From Microbacterium sp. lyk4-40-TSB-66 (GTDB lineage: Bacteria; Actinomycetota; Actinomycetes; Actinomycetales; Microbacteriaceae): a stretch of DNA of 64,000 nucleotides. This document shows, in pieces, positions 1 through 8,346 of the stretch. The stretch spans positions 1-64,000 of the forward strand of contig NZ_JARVRW010000003.1 of NCBI RefSeq assembly GCF_030209475.1. Reading direction: 5' to 3'. Within the stretch, counting starts at the first letter, position 1. Each line of letters starts with the position of its first letter. The notes beneath the pieces are model-generated. The model made no database searches, was not told the DNA's origin, and worked only from the letters and a program-made list of their open reading frames with translations. The position numbers and the translations under genes are program-made.

Positions 1-58
<58 letters not shown>

Positions 59-116
59 GTACGCAAGGGATGGGCGCCTCCCGCGATCGGACCGGCGGAG
101 TCCACCCGACCCGCCG

Positions 117-1085
117 TCAGTACACGTACTCCATGAGTTCGACGCCGAGCACGCGGAAGGCGTCGTGCGCACGGAGTCGGTGCGCGATGGTGAGGTCGTC
201 GAAGTTGACGATCAGTGCGTAGGCGACCCCCGCGCGGGGACCGCCGAGAACACCCGCCTCGGCGCGCACCCCCGCCGCGCGGCCGGTCTTGTTGACGAAC
301 AGCAGCCCGTGCTGATCATTCTCGTGCGCGAAGGGGTCGAGCCCGGTGGCGGATGCCACGAGCGAGAGGTCGTGGTTCAGGCTCAGCCACTCCGCGACCT
401 GCGCGCTCACCCCGGGCGAGACGACTGTCGAGTTCACCAGCCCCGCGAACACCTGGGCCATCTCGCGCGCGGTGGAGAGGGCGAGGTGGGGTGCGTCGTC
501 GGGGCCGCGGTCGTCGCGGAACCGGTCGAGCAGGGCGGTGCGACGCAGTCCCAGCTGCTCGATCCGCGCGCGCACGGACTGCAGGCCCACCCGGTGCAGC
601 AGCGCGTTGACGGCGAGAGCGTCGCCCGACGACGCCGCGAGCATCGCGACGTCGACCAGCGGCAGCGCCGGCGCCTTCAGGTGCTGCCACACGCCCCCGT
701 GCGCGGCGCCCTGCACGGCTGCGCGATCGAGGATCTCGAGCGGATCGATGCGACCGTCCTCGAAGGACGCCGCCACCTCGACCAGCAGGGGCACGACCCC
801 CAGCCCGCCGACCGGCAGGGTGACGAAGTCGTCGCCCGCGAGCACCTCGGCTCCCCCGTCGAGGTCGTCGATGCGCACCGAGACCTGAGCGCCCGAGGCG
901 GCCAATTCGTCGAGCGCGCGCAAGGTCGCCGTGAACGAACGCCTCCCCGCCGCCGCGCGTCGCGGCAGGCGTTTGGGACCCTTGCGGCCTGCGCCGCGGA
1001 GGGCCGGGGCGTCGCGTCGCGACGACGCCACCGGCCCGCCGGCGGGATCGGGCAGGGCGGGCTCGGGAACCGGGGGCATGCCCAC
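117..1085 (-). CDS. Beta-lactamase-fold serine hydrolase homologue, catalytic Ser/Lys missing
   Basis: 322 residues with the layout of a class A beta-lactamase-like domain: an SGD motif at residues 153-155 (SDN position) and a KTG at 266-268 followed by a GVRAEAG strand. At the place of the nucleophile SxxK motif, however, the protein reads PVGGLGVV (residues 91-98), so Ser is replaced by Gly94 and Lys by Val97. If this alignment is right it cannot be a normal acyl-enzyme. The N-terminal 50 residues are Arg/Pro-rich without a clear signal peptide. GTG at 1085 is preferred because AGGAG lies 8 nt upstream; ATG at 1079 is possible. It sits 42 bp behind the M13 peptidase gene on the same strand and may be co-transcribed. 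Fold confident, role unknown. Confidence 0.75.
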   Translation of the reverse strand: MGMPPVPEPALPDPAGGPVASSRRDAPALRGAGRKGPKRLPRRAAAGRRSFTATLRALDELAASGAQVSVRIDDLDGGAEVLAGDDFVTLPVGGLGVVPLLVEVAASFEDGRIDPLEILDRAAVQGAAHGGVWQHLKAPALPLVDVAMLAASSGDALAVNALLHRVGLQSVRARIEQLGLRRTALLDRFRDDRGPDDAPHLALSTAREMAQVFAGLVNSTVVSPGVSAQVAEWLSLNHDLSLVASATGLDPFAHENDQHGLLFVNKTGRAAGVRAEAGVLGGPRAGVAYALIVNFDDLTIAHRLRAHDAFRVLGVELMEYVY

Positions 1086-1127
1086 GAGCGTGGCTCCTTC
1101 CGCGTCAGGAAGACAACAAACGCGGCC

Positions 1128-3110
1128 TCACCAAATGGTGACGCGCTGGTCGGCGTCCAGCCACAGCGCGTCACCCTCGGTGACGTCGAAGGCCGCGTAG
1201 AACGCGTCGATGTTACGCACGATCTGATTGCACCGGAACTCGTTCGGCGAGTGCGGGTCGATGGTGAGAAGGCGGATGGTCTCGGCATCCCGGCCCTTCT
1301 GCTGCCAGATCTGCGCCCAGCTCAGCAGCAGGCGCTGGATCCCCGTGTAGCCGTCGACCACGGGCCCGTCACCCTCGGGCTCACCCTGCTCGGCGAGGAA
1401 GATGCGGTATGCGGCGATCGCGATGCCCAGGCCACCCAGGTCGCCGATGTTCTCACCGATCGTGAGCTCCCCGTTGACGTGGTGCTCGGCGCCGAGGCCC
1501 TGCGGCACGAGCGCCTCGTACTGGGCGACGAGGGCCTTCGTGCGCTCCTCGAAGGCCGCGCGGTCGGCATCCGTCCACCAGTCGCGAAGCGACCCGTCGG
1601 CGTCGAACCGGCTGCCCTGATCGTCGAAGCCGTGCCCGATCTCGTGGCCGATGACCGCACCGATACCGCCGTAGTTGGCGGCGGCGTCGCGGTCGGCGTC
1701 GAAGAACGGGTACTGCAGGATCGCCGCGGGGAACACGATCTCGTTCATGAGCGGGTTGTAGTACGCGTTGACCGTCTGGGGGGTCATGTACCACTCGTCG
1801 CGGTCGATCGGCTGGCCGACTTTCGCGAGCTGGCGGTCGTGCTCCCACACGTGCGCGCGGCGGACGTTGCCGACCAGGTCGGTCGGGTCGACCTCGACGT
1901 CGGAGTAGTCCTTCCACCGCACCGGGTAGCCGATCTTGGGCACGAAGGTGTCGAGCTTGGCCAGCGCGCGCTCGCGGGTCTCGTCGGTCATCCACTCGAG
2001 GTTCTGGATCGAGCGGCGGTACGCCTCGATCAGGTCGGCGACGAGGCCGTCCATGGCATCCTTCGCCGCGGGCTTGAAGTGCCGCTCGACGTAGACCTTG
2101 CCGATCGCCTCTCCCAGCGCCGCCTCCACCAGGCTCACGCCGCGCTTCCACCGCTCGCGGTTGACGGGGACGCCGGTGAGCTGCGTGCCGTAGAACGCGA
2201 AGTTCTCGGCCACGAACTCGTCGGAGAGGAAGGCCGCCGCCGCATGCACGATCTTGAAGCGCAGCCACGCCTTCCAGTCCTCGAGGCGCTCCTCGACGAG
2301 CAGCCCGCCGAGGGACTCGACGAAGCTCGGCTGGTACACGACCACCTCTGCGAACGCGTCCTCGTGGCCCGGTGCCACCCCCGCCCGCCAGGGCTCGAGG
2401 TCGACGCCCGAGAGCGCCACGACGTCGTCCCACGACTTCAGGTTGTAGGTCTTCACCGAGTCGCGACTGTCTTCACGCGACCAGTGGGCGGAGGCGATCT
2501 CGGCCTCGAGGGCGAAGACGCGATCGGCGGATGCCGCGGCCTCGCCGACACCGGCGAGCTCGAGGATGCGCGCGATGTGCCCGCGGTACGCCTCACGGGT
2601 CTCGGCGAAGTTGTCGAGGCGGTAGTAGCTCTCGTCGGGCAGCGAGATGCCGCCCTGGTAGATCACGGGGACGTAGCGCGTGGGGTCGCCCGGGTCGGGC
2701 TCGACGAAGAGGGTGAGCAGGCCGCTGATGCCGTCGCGTTCCAGCTCGCCCACGAGCCGGAGGAAGGAGGGGATGCCATCGACTCCGTCGACGCGCTCGA
2801 GCTGGCCGGTCACCGGCCGACCGCCCTGCTGCTCGATGCGCGCGGTGTCCATGAAGCTCGCGAACAGGTCGCCGATCTTGCGGGCCTCGGTGCCCGGCTC
2901 GGCGTCCTGGGACTCTTGGACGATCGTGCGGACGTCGGCCTCCGCCTGCTCGGCGATGAGGTGGAACGAGCCCCAGCGGGCCTTGTCGTCGGGGATCTCG
3001 GTGCGCTCCAGCCAGCGGCCGTTCACGTGCCGGAACAGGTCGTCCTGGGGGCGGATCTCGTCACTGAGCTCGTCGAGCGCGAGACCGGAGGAGCGGGGGA
3101 TGTCGGTCAT
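1128..3110 (-). CDS. M13 family zinc metallopeptidase (PepO/neprilysin type)
   Basis: 660 residues, the usual length for bacterial M13 endopeptidases. The zinc site is clear: HEIGH around residue 490 within GAVIGHEIGHGFDDQG, the third ligand in GENIGDLGG about 60 residues later, and the substrate-binding NAYYNP motif upstream. The C-terminus ends in the family-typical RVTIW. No signal peptide or N-terminal membrane segment is visible, so it is probably cytosolic, acting on oligopeptides. ATG at 3110 is chosen because the reading frame stays open far upstream without homology, and a TATCCT box lies 6 nt before this ATG (leaderless). The beta-lactamase-like gene follows after 42 bp. The upstream neighbour, a MATE transporter, is divergent. 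Confidence 0.93.
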   Translation of the reverse strand: MTDIPRSSGLALDELSDEIRPQDDLFRHVNGRWLERTEIPDDKARWGSFHLIAEQAEADVRTIVQESQDAEPGTEARKIGDLFASFMDTARIEQQGGRPVTGQLERVDGVDGIPSFLRLVGELERDGISGLLTLFVEPDPGDPTRYVPVIYQGGISLPDESYYRLDNFAETREAYRGHIARILELAGVGEAAASADRVFALEAEIASAHWSREDSRDSVKTYNLKSWDDVVALSGVDLEPWRAGVAPGHEDAFAEVVVYQPSFVESLGGLLVEERLEDWKAWLRFKIVHAAAAFLSDEFVAENFAFYGTQLTGVPVNRERWKRGVSLVEAALGEAIGKVYVERHFKPAAKDAMDGLVADLIEAYRRSIQNLEWMTDETRERALAKLDTFVPKIGYPVRWKDYSDVEVDPTDLVGNVRRAHVWEHDRQLAKVGQPIDRDEWYMTPQTVNAYYNPLMNEIVFPAAILQYPFFDADRDAAANYGGIGAVIGHEIGHGFDDQGSRFDADGSLRDWWTDADRAAFEERTKALVAQYEALVPQGLGAEHHVNGELTIGENIGDLGGLGIAIAAYRIFLAEQGEPEGDGPVVDGYTGIQRLLLSWAQIWQQKGRDAETIRLLTIDPHSPNEFRCNQIVRNIDAFYAAFDVTEGDALWLDADQRVTIW

Positions 3111-3191
3111 GCAGACAGGATAAAGGCCGGTTCTCTGTGCCGGCTCCGAACCCGCGGCGGGTGAGTCCGGATCGGTGTCGGAGGTGCGTCC

Positions 3192-3203
3192 TAGGCTCGA
3201 CGG
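3192..3203 (+). promoter_or_regulatory. Leaderless -10 box of the MATE gene
   Basis: TAGGCT at 3192-3197 followed by 6 nt and the GTG at 3204. The same hexamer at the same distance precedes the genes at 10718 and 43251, and at 7 nt those at 15698 and 17470. Transcription would begin at or next to the start codon. Confidence 0.6.
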
Positions 3204-4532
3204 GTGACGACTTCGCCGCCCGAGACACTGAACCGCTCCATCCTGCGGCTCGCTGTTCCGGCGCTCGGCGCGCTCATCGCCGAGCCGCTGTTCCTCATCG
3301 TCGACGCCGCGATGATCGGCCACCTGGGCGTCGCTCCGCTGGCGGGCCTCGGTATCGCCGGGGCGGTGCTGCACACGATCGTGGGGCTCATGGTGTTCCT
3401 CGCCTACGCCACCACCCCGGCCGTCGCCCGGCGGTTCGGTGCCGGCGAACCGGGTCGTGCCGTGTCGGTGGGTATCGACGGCATGTGGTTGGCGCTCGCG
3501 CTCGGCGCGGTGCTCGCCGCGGTGGGGTCGATCCTCTCGCCGTTGGTCGTCGACGTGTTCGGCGCTGCGCCCGACGTGGCCGAGAACGCCCGCACGTACC
3601 TGACGATCTCGATGTGGGGCCTCCCGGCGATGCTGGTCGTGTTCGCCGCGACCGGCCTGCTGCGCGGCATGCAGAACACCGTCACCCCCCTGTGGATCGC
3701 GGGTCTCGGCTTCGGGGCGAACGCGGCGTTGAACGCCCTGTTCATCTACGGCTTCGGGTGGGGCATCGCCGGCTCCGCCGTGGGCACGGTCGCGGCCCAG
3801 TGGGGCATGGTGGGTGCCTACGTGCTGGTCGTGCGGCGCCTCGCGCGTCTGCACGCGGCATCCGTCCGACCCCAGCGCGACGGTCTCGGGGGCACCGTGC
3901 GATCGGGCGGGTGGCTGTTCCTCCGCACGGTGAGCCTGCGCGCCGCCTTCCTCGCGACCGTCGCCGTGGCGACCGGTCTCGGTTCGGCCGAGCTGGCGGG
4001 CTGGCAGATCGCCTTCACCATCTTCTCGACGGCCGCCTTCGCGCTCGACGCCCTGGCGATCGCCGCTCAGGCGCTTATCGGGCGGGCGCTCGGCGCCGGC
4101 GACACCGAGACGGTCGGGCGCGTCCTCGCGCGCACGAGCGCGTGGGGCGTCTGGTTCGGCGTGGCGGTCGGAGCCGTGGTCGCGGCGTCGTCGGGCGTGC
4201 TCGGTCTCGTCTTCACGGGCGATGCCGAGATCGCCGCGCTCATCCAGCCGGCGCTGCTCGTGCTCGCGGTGTCGCAGCCGCTCGCGGCGTTCGTCTTCGT
4301 GCTCGACGGCGTGCTCATCGGCGCCGGTGACGCGCGCTACCTCGCGCTCGCCGGCGTGCTGAACCTCGTGCCCTACGTGCCCGCGCTCGTGCTCGTCGGC
4401 GTCTTCGCCGGAGGCGGCGCGGCGGGGCTCGCCTGGGTGGCCGCGGCGTTCTTCGGCGTCTACATGCTCGCGCGGGCGCTCACGCTGGGCCTGCGGGTGC
4501 GCGGGAGGGCCTGGATGACGGCCGGCGGCTGA
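3204..4532 (+). CDS. MATE family efflux transporter (DinF-like)
   Basis: 442 residues with about 12 hydrophobic segments and the two-fold MATE repeat. The first helix has the family-typical NRSILRLAVPALGALIAEPLF and VDAAMIGHLG, resembling the DinF branch, which exports cationic or amphipathic compounds using a cation gradient. GTG at 3204 lies 6 nt after a TAGGCT box, so the message is probably leaderless. It stands alone between the divergent M13 peptidase and the convergent RNA methyltransferase. Substrate cannot be told from sequence. Confidence 0.9.
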   Translation: MTTSPPETLNRSILRLAVPALGALIAEPLFLIVDAAMIGHLGVAPLAGLGIAGAVLHTIVGLMVFLAYATTPAVARRFGAGEPGRAVSVGIDGMWLALALGAVLAAVGSILSPLVVDVFGAAPDVAENARTYLTISMWGLPAMLVVFAATGLLRGMQNTVTPLWIAGLGFGANAALNALFIYGFGWGIAGSAVGTVAAQWGMVGAYVLVVRRLARLHAASVRPQRDGLGGTVRSGGWLFLRTVSLRAAFLATVAVATGLGSAELAGWQIAFTIFSTAAFALDALAIAAQALIGRALGAGDTETVGRVLARTSAWGVWFGVAVGAVVAASSGVLGLVFTGDAEIAALIQPALLVLAVSQPLAAFVFVLDGVLIGAGDARYLALAGVLNLVPYVPALVLVGVFAGGGAAGLAWVAAAFFGVYMLARALTLGLRVRGRAWMTAGG

Positions 4533-4622
4533 GTCTTCGCGCGACCGCGGTCCTCGAGAGCCGGGCCCTCGCCGCGATCTCCAGCCGAGGCCCCGACGCA
4601 GCCGGGCGGTCCTCGCCGCGGC

Positions 4623-5390
4623 TCACGCCCAGCGGCGGCACCACTCGTACATGATCACGGCCGCCGCAGACGCCGCGTTGATCGAGCGCGTCGATCCGTA
4701 CTGCGTGATCTCGACCACCCCCGAGGCCGTGGCGATCGCCTCGGGCGACAGTCCCGGACCCTCCTGCCCGAACAACAACACGCAGGCCTCGGGCAGATCC
4801 GCCCGGTCGACGGGCACCGATCCCTCGACGTTGTCCACGGCGATCACGGGCAGACCCGCCTCGCGCGCCCAGGCGACGAAGGCCGCGACGTCCTCGTGGT
4901 GACGCACGTGCTGATAGCGGTCGGTCACCATCGCGCCGCGACGGTTCCAGCGGCGCTTGCCCACGATGTGCACTTCGGCGGCCAGGAAGGCGTTGGCGCT
5001 GCGCACGATGGACCCGATGTTGAGGTCGTGCTGCCAGTTCTCGATGGCGACGTGGAACGGATGCCGCTGGGCATCGAGGTCGGCGACGATCGCCTCCATC
5101 GTCCAGTACCGGTACGCATCGACGACGTTGCGGGTGTCGCCGTTCGCGAGCAGTTCGGGGTCGTAACGCGGATCGTCCGGCCAGTCACCCGCCCAGGGGC
5201 CGACGCCGTGCGTCACGCCGGCTGCCGGTCCGTCGCCCGCCCCGGGACCCGCCGATGTCCGCGCGGCTCGCGGCGACTCATTCGCGACATCCGTCGGGTC
5301 GGCATCGCCCGCGGCGCCGGATGCCGGCGTGGTCCTGTCGGCATCGCCCGCGGCGCCGGATGCCGGCGTGGTCTGGTCGGCATCCGTCAT
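4623..5390 (-). CDS. SpoU-family (TrmH-like) RNA 2'-O-methyltransferase
   Basis: 255 residues. The C-terminal 170 carry the three SPOUT motifs: NIGSIVRSANAF (motif 1), LLFGQEGPGLS (motif 2) and YGSTRSINAASAAAV (motif 3), which form the trefoil-knot SAM site. The enzyme should methylate ribose in tRNA or 23S rRNA; the exact target is not readable. The first 65 residues are low-complexity and include a 13-residue peptide repeated in tandem, encoded by a 39-bp duplication (5301-5378). ATG at 5390 follows a TAGCAT box by 6 nt, so it is likely leaderless. Confidence 0.9.
   Translation of the reverse strand: MTDADQTTPASGAAGDADRTTPASGAAGDADPTDVANESPRAARTSAGPGAGDGPAAGVTHGVGPWAGDWPDDPRYDPELLANGDTRNVVDAYRYWTMEAIVADLDAQRHPFHVAIENWQHDLNIGSIVRSANAFLAAEVHIVGKRRWNRRGAMVTDRYQHVRHHEDVAAFVAWAREAGLPVIAVDNVEGSVPVDRADLPEACVLLFGQEGPGLSPEAIATASGVVEITQYGSTRSINAASAAAVIMYEWCRRWA
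5301..5378 (-). repeat. 39-bp in-frame tandem duplication in the methyltransferase N-terminus
   Basis: Units 5301-5339 and 5340-5378 are almost identical (they differ near the end, cctgtc versus tctggtc) and encode two copies of a TTPASGAAGDAD-type peptide. Each unit contains one GGATGCC heptamer. Likely a slippage or recombination hotspot in a disordered tail. Confidence 0.9.
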
Positions 5391-5425
5391 CGCTTCATGC
5401 TATCCGCGCGCCGTGCGGCGCCCGG

Positions 5426-5559
5426 GGTGCGAAAGGGTCAGGTGGGGTTCCGCACCGATTCAAGATTCGCACGGGGGTTTTGCACCCTGACGATCCCCGA
5501 GAATCCGTTACCTCGTCGACGGGCGCCAGCCTGGTGCAAAACCGATCGGTTCTGCACCA
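5426..5559. repeat. Cluster of GGTGCAAAACC palindromic words
   Basis: The gene-free stretch 5391-5873 contains the word GGTGCRAAACC/GGTTTYGCACC several times: 5426 (GGTGCGAAA), 5446 (GGTTCCGCACC), 5476 (GGTTTTGCACC) and a near-perfect 28-bp palindrome at 5532-5559 centred on CCGATCGG. A matching 32-bp palindrome lies beyond the next gene at 8105-8136. The remainder of 5391-5873 shows no gene I can support. Confidence 0.8.
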
Positions 5560-5873
5560 CGGACGAACCCGTCGGCGTTTCGGCGGAGGCCCCTCTGTCG
5601 GGACGATCCCGGGACGGGTCTGCCGGGACGCTCCCGATAATTGAAGAGTGCGGATCCGGGTTCTCTGAGCGTCCCGGTAAGCGATCCTCTTACGAGACGC
5701 GCTGTGGCTAGCTCCGCGCCTACTTTCGTCTGCCGGGTATCGCTGTCCGGTTCCGGTCATGGCCGCTAGAGGGCGTTGCAGGGTGGCCGATGGCGTGTCA
5801 CGGTCGCGGAGCGACCGTCGACGAGAACGCTCTTACGGTCGGCTGTGTTTTGCTGCCCGGAAAGGACCCCGTC

Positions 5874-8039
5874 GTGACTTCGCCCGCACTCTCCCCCTCC
5901 TCTTGGAGCGTCCCATCCGCGACCGAGTCGCCCTCCGGTATCCGCCGGCGTCTCGCGTGGCCGGTAAGGCGCAGGAAGACCGGAACGTGGGCCGCTCTCA
6001 CGGTCGTCGCCGCTCTGTTTGCGGGGACCACAGCTCCACTGGTCGCGGCAGCCGAACCGGCGGCCCCTGCTCGCGCTTCCACCGGGATCATCGCCTGGGG
6101 CGACAAGAGCTTCGGGCAGGCCACCGTCCCGGCCGGACTCACCGATGTCACCGCCATCGCCGGCGGATCCGACCACAGCCTTGCGCTGAAAGGCGACGGC
6201 ACCGTCACCGCCTGGGGAGCAAACGGCGCCGGGCAGGCCACCGTCCCGGCCGGACTCACCGGCGTCACCGCCATCTCCGCCGGCGGCACTCACAGCCTTG
6301 CGCTGAAAGGCGACGGCACTGTCACCGCCTGGGGAGACAACGAATTCGGGCAGGCCACCGTTCCGGCCGGACTCACCGGCGTCACCGCCATCGCCGGCGG
6401 CTACTCCCACAGCCTTGCGCTGAAAGGCGACGGCACCGTCACCGCCTGGGGAGACAACGGCTACGGGCAGGCCACCGTTCCGGCCGACCTCACCGGCGTC
6501 ATCGCCATCTCCGCCGGCGGCACCCACAGCCTTGCGCTGAAAGGCGACGGCACCGTCATCGCCTGGGGAGACAACGAATTCGGGCAGGCCACCGTCCCGG
6601 CCGACCTCACCGGCGTCACCGCCATCTCCGCCGGCTACTCCCACAACCTTGTGCTGAAAGGCGACGGCACCGTCACCGCCTGGGGAGACAACGGCTACGG
6701 GCGGGCCACCGTTCCGGCCGACCTCACCGGCGTCACCGCCATCTCCGCCGGCGGCTTTCACAGCGTCGCGCTGAAGAGCGACGGCACTGTCACCGTCTGG
6801 GGAGACGACCGCTTCGGGCAGTCCCCCGCTCCGGCCGGCCTCACCGGCGTCACCGCCATCGCCGCCGGCTTCTACTTCAACCTCGCGCTCGGGGCACAGC
6901 CGGTGTTCACGGCCGACGCACCCCCGGCGACCGCGGCCATCGGTGACGCTTTCACCTACACCTTCGCCACTGACCGCAGCGCAGCGACGTTCGCTGTCGC
7001 GTCCGGGACTCTTCCGGACGGGTTGACTCTCACTTCCGGTGGCGTGCTCTCCGGCATCCCCACCACCGAAGGCGCGTCCACTTTCACCGTCTCCGCGACC
7101 AACAGCTTCGGGAACACTGTCGGCACCTCCCACACCATCACCATCACACCCGCGCCTGTCGCTCCCACCATCACCGGCAACCCCACCGGCGCGACAGTCG
7201 GAGCCGCATACGACTTCACCTACACCGTCACCGGCACCCCGACCCCGAGCGTCACCGTCCAGTCCGGCACGCTCCCTCCGGGCCTCGCCCTCGATGAGGC
7301 GGGCCGCCTGACCGGCACGCCGACCACGGCCGCCACGTTCACGTTCACCGTGCAGGCAGTGAGCATGGCCGGAACGGCAACGACCACGAGCACGATCACC
7401 GTCGCCCCCGCGCCTGTCGCTCCGACTCTCTCCGGTGTCGCCGCTGCCGGTGTCGTCGGCTCCGCCTTTGACTACACCTACACCGTCACCGGCACCCCGA
7501 CCCCGGAGGTGACCCTCGCCTCCGGCACCCTGCCGCCGGGCCTGACCCTGGACAAGACCGGGCGCCTGAGCGGCACCCCAACCCAGGCCGGCACCTACAA
7601 GTTCACCGTCGCGGCGACCAACAGCGCCGGGAGGGCGACCGCGGACAGCACCCTCACCATCTCCTCGAGGGCCGTCACGACGAAGGCCGACCTCAGCGTC
7701 GACATCGCCGCACCGACCACCGCGGCGAAGGGGAAGACCTACGTCTACTCGGTGACCACGAAGAACGCCGGACCGGCGACCTCGAGCAGCGTCTACACGA
7801 AGGTGATCCTGCCGCCGAACACGCAGTTCGTGTCCGCGACCGGGAAGTACACCCGCATCGGAAACCTCGTCATCTTCCAACGCTCCACCCTCACCAAGGC
7901 ACAGACCGTGATCGACAAGGTCACTGTGAAGGCCACCGGTACCGGGAAGGGAACCGCCCTGGCGACCACGTTCTCGGTGAAGACGCCGGACCCGGCTGTC
8001 CGCAACAACACCGACACCACCACCACGACCGTGCGCTGA
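5874..8039 (+). CDS. Secreted RCC1-repeat protein with Ig-like and DUF11-like domains
   Basis: 721 residues. An Arg-rich N-region and hydrophobic stretch (about 38-60, ending VAAAEPAAPA) make an export signal. Residues 70-340 are seven 39-residue RCC1-type blades (pattern TVTAWGDNGYGQATVPADLTGVTAISAG split across units), expected to form a beta-propeller. About 345-600 hold three Ig-like putative domains with the SGTLPxGLxL...GxLxGxP signature. The last 115 residues resemble DUF11/CARDB stalk repeats. No sortase signal or C-terminal anchor is seen, so it is probably released or loosely wall-bound. GTG at 5874 is chosen for GGAAAGGA 7 nt upstream; earlier in-frame codons lack this. DNA identity between blades is high, suggesting recent expansion. 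Partner unknown. Confidence 0.85.
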   Translation: MTSPALSPSSWSVPSATESPSGIRRRLAWPVRRRKTGTWAALTVVAALFAGTTAPLVAAAEPAAPARASTGIIAWGDKSFGQATVPAGLTDVTAIAGGSDHSLALKGDGTVTAWGANGAGQATVPAGLTGVTAISAGGTHSLALKGDGTVTAWGDNEFGQATVPAGLTGVTAIAGGYSHSLALKGDGTVTAWGDNGYGQATVPADLTGVIAISAGGTHSLALKGDGTVIAWGDNEFGQATVPADLTGVTAISAGYSHNLVLKGDGTVTAWGDNGYGRATVPADLTGVTAISAGGFHSVALKSDGTVTVWGDDRFGQSPAPAGLTGVTAIAAGFYFNLALGAQPVFTADAPPATAAIGDAFTYTFATDRSAATFAVASGTLPDGLTLTSGGVLSGIPTTEGASTFTVSATNSFGNTVGTSHTITITPAPVAPTITGNPTGATVGAAYDFTYTVTGTPTPSVTVQSGTLPPGLALDEAGRLTGTPTTAATFTFTVQAVSMAGTATTTSTITVAPAPVAPTLSGVAAAGVVGSAFDYTYTVTGTPTPEVTLASGTLPPGLTLDKTGRLSGTPTQAGTYKFTVAATNSAGRATADSTLTISSRAVTTKADLSVDIAAPTTAAKGKTYVYSVTTKNAGPATSSSVYTKVILPPNTQFVSATGKYTRIGNLVIFQRSTLTKAQTVIDKVTVKATGTGKGTALATTFSVKTPDPAVRNNTDTTTTTVR
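6114..6890 (+). repeat. Seven 117-bp tandem coding repeats
   Basis: GGGCAGGCC-type blade boundaries recur at about 6114, 6231, 6348, 6465, 6582, 6699 and 6816, exactly 117 bp (39 codons) apart. Inner copies are near-identical at DNA level while the last is more diverged, as expected for array expansion by recombination. Confidence 0.9.
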
Positions 8040-8053
8040 CCCGCAGCACGCGA

Positions 8054-8089
8054 CGGAGGCGGGCAGACCCACGGGGCTGCCCGCCTCCG
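8054..8089 (+). terminator. Strong hairpin after the RCC1 gene
   Basis: A perfect 13-bp stem, CGGAGGCGGGCAG at 8054-8066 and CTGCCCGCCTCCG at 8077-8089, with a 10-nt loop, begins 15 bp after the stop codon. No T-run follows, as is common in high-GC actinobacteria. Confidence 0.75.
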
Positions 8090-8093
8090 CCAT

Positions 8094-8136
8094 CCACCGT
8101 CGACGGTGGTGCAAAACCGATCGGTTTCGCACCACC
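8094..8136. repeat. Overlapping palindromes, second copy of the GGTGCAAAACC element
   Basis: A perfect 16-bp palindrome CCACCGTCGACGGTGG (8094-8109) runs into a 32-bp palindrome at 8105-8136 centred on CCGATCGG with one mismatched pair. The core GGTGCAAAACCGATCGGTT is shared with 5533-5551. The two copies bracket the RCC1 gene and its terminator. Confidence 0.8.
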
Positions 8137-8346
8137 CTTGGCTCAGCTTGTCTGCTCGTTTCCGACCTGCGCAGCTACCATCCCCATTCAGGCGAACAGT
8201 GCGGCAACGCTCTGGTTCTGTTGCGAGACACCGTATCAAGGGCGTGAAGTGGTCAACACTTTTGCGTTTTCTGTAGCGTCCTGCTGGGTTTTGCGGGTTC
8301 GTTGAATTGCTTCGCGTCGCGAAGCTTCCGACCCGAACGGATCTAT
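8137..8346. other. Lower-GC spacer with possible promoter and a 17-bp hairpin
   Basis: This spacer is visibly poorer in G+C than its surroundings. It contains a possible TAGCGT -10 box at 8274-8279 with GTCAAC 16 bp upstream, and a perfect inverted repeat GCTTCGCG-T-CGCGAAGC at 8309-8325 in the presumed leader of the next gene. No gene is supported in it. Confidence 0.45.

Noticed and set aside
165..3164. Very long open frame on the plus strand opposite the M13 peptidase
   Set aside because: Arg/Val/Asp-rich translation with no domain; it mirrors the third-codon G/C bias of the real minus-strand gene. The same applies to open frames opposite the P-type ATPase, clpB, the ABC exporters, dnaK and the helicase.
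3111..3854. Upstream extension of the M13 peptidase frame
   Set aside because: The extension runs through the divergent MATE gene, has no homology and is followed by a good leaderless start at 3110.
6114..6890. Non-coding satellite
   Set aside because: Period is exactly 39 codons and the translation gives regular RCC1 blades inside a secreted protein.
8302..8346. Upstream start for the SCPU gene at 8302
   Set aside because: Would add a stretch encoded by the GCTTCGCG hairpin before a good signal peptide; ATG at 8347 is simpler.
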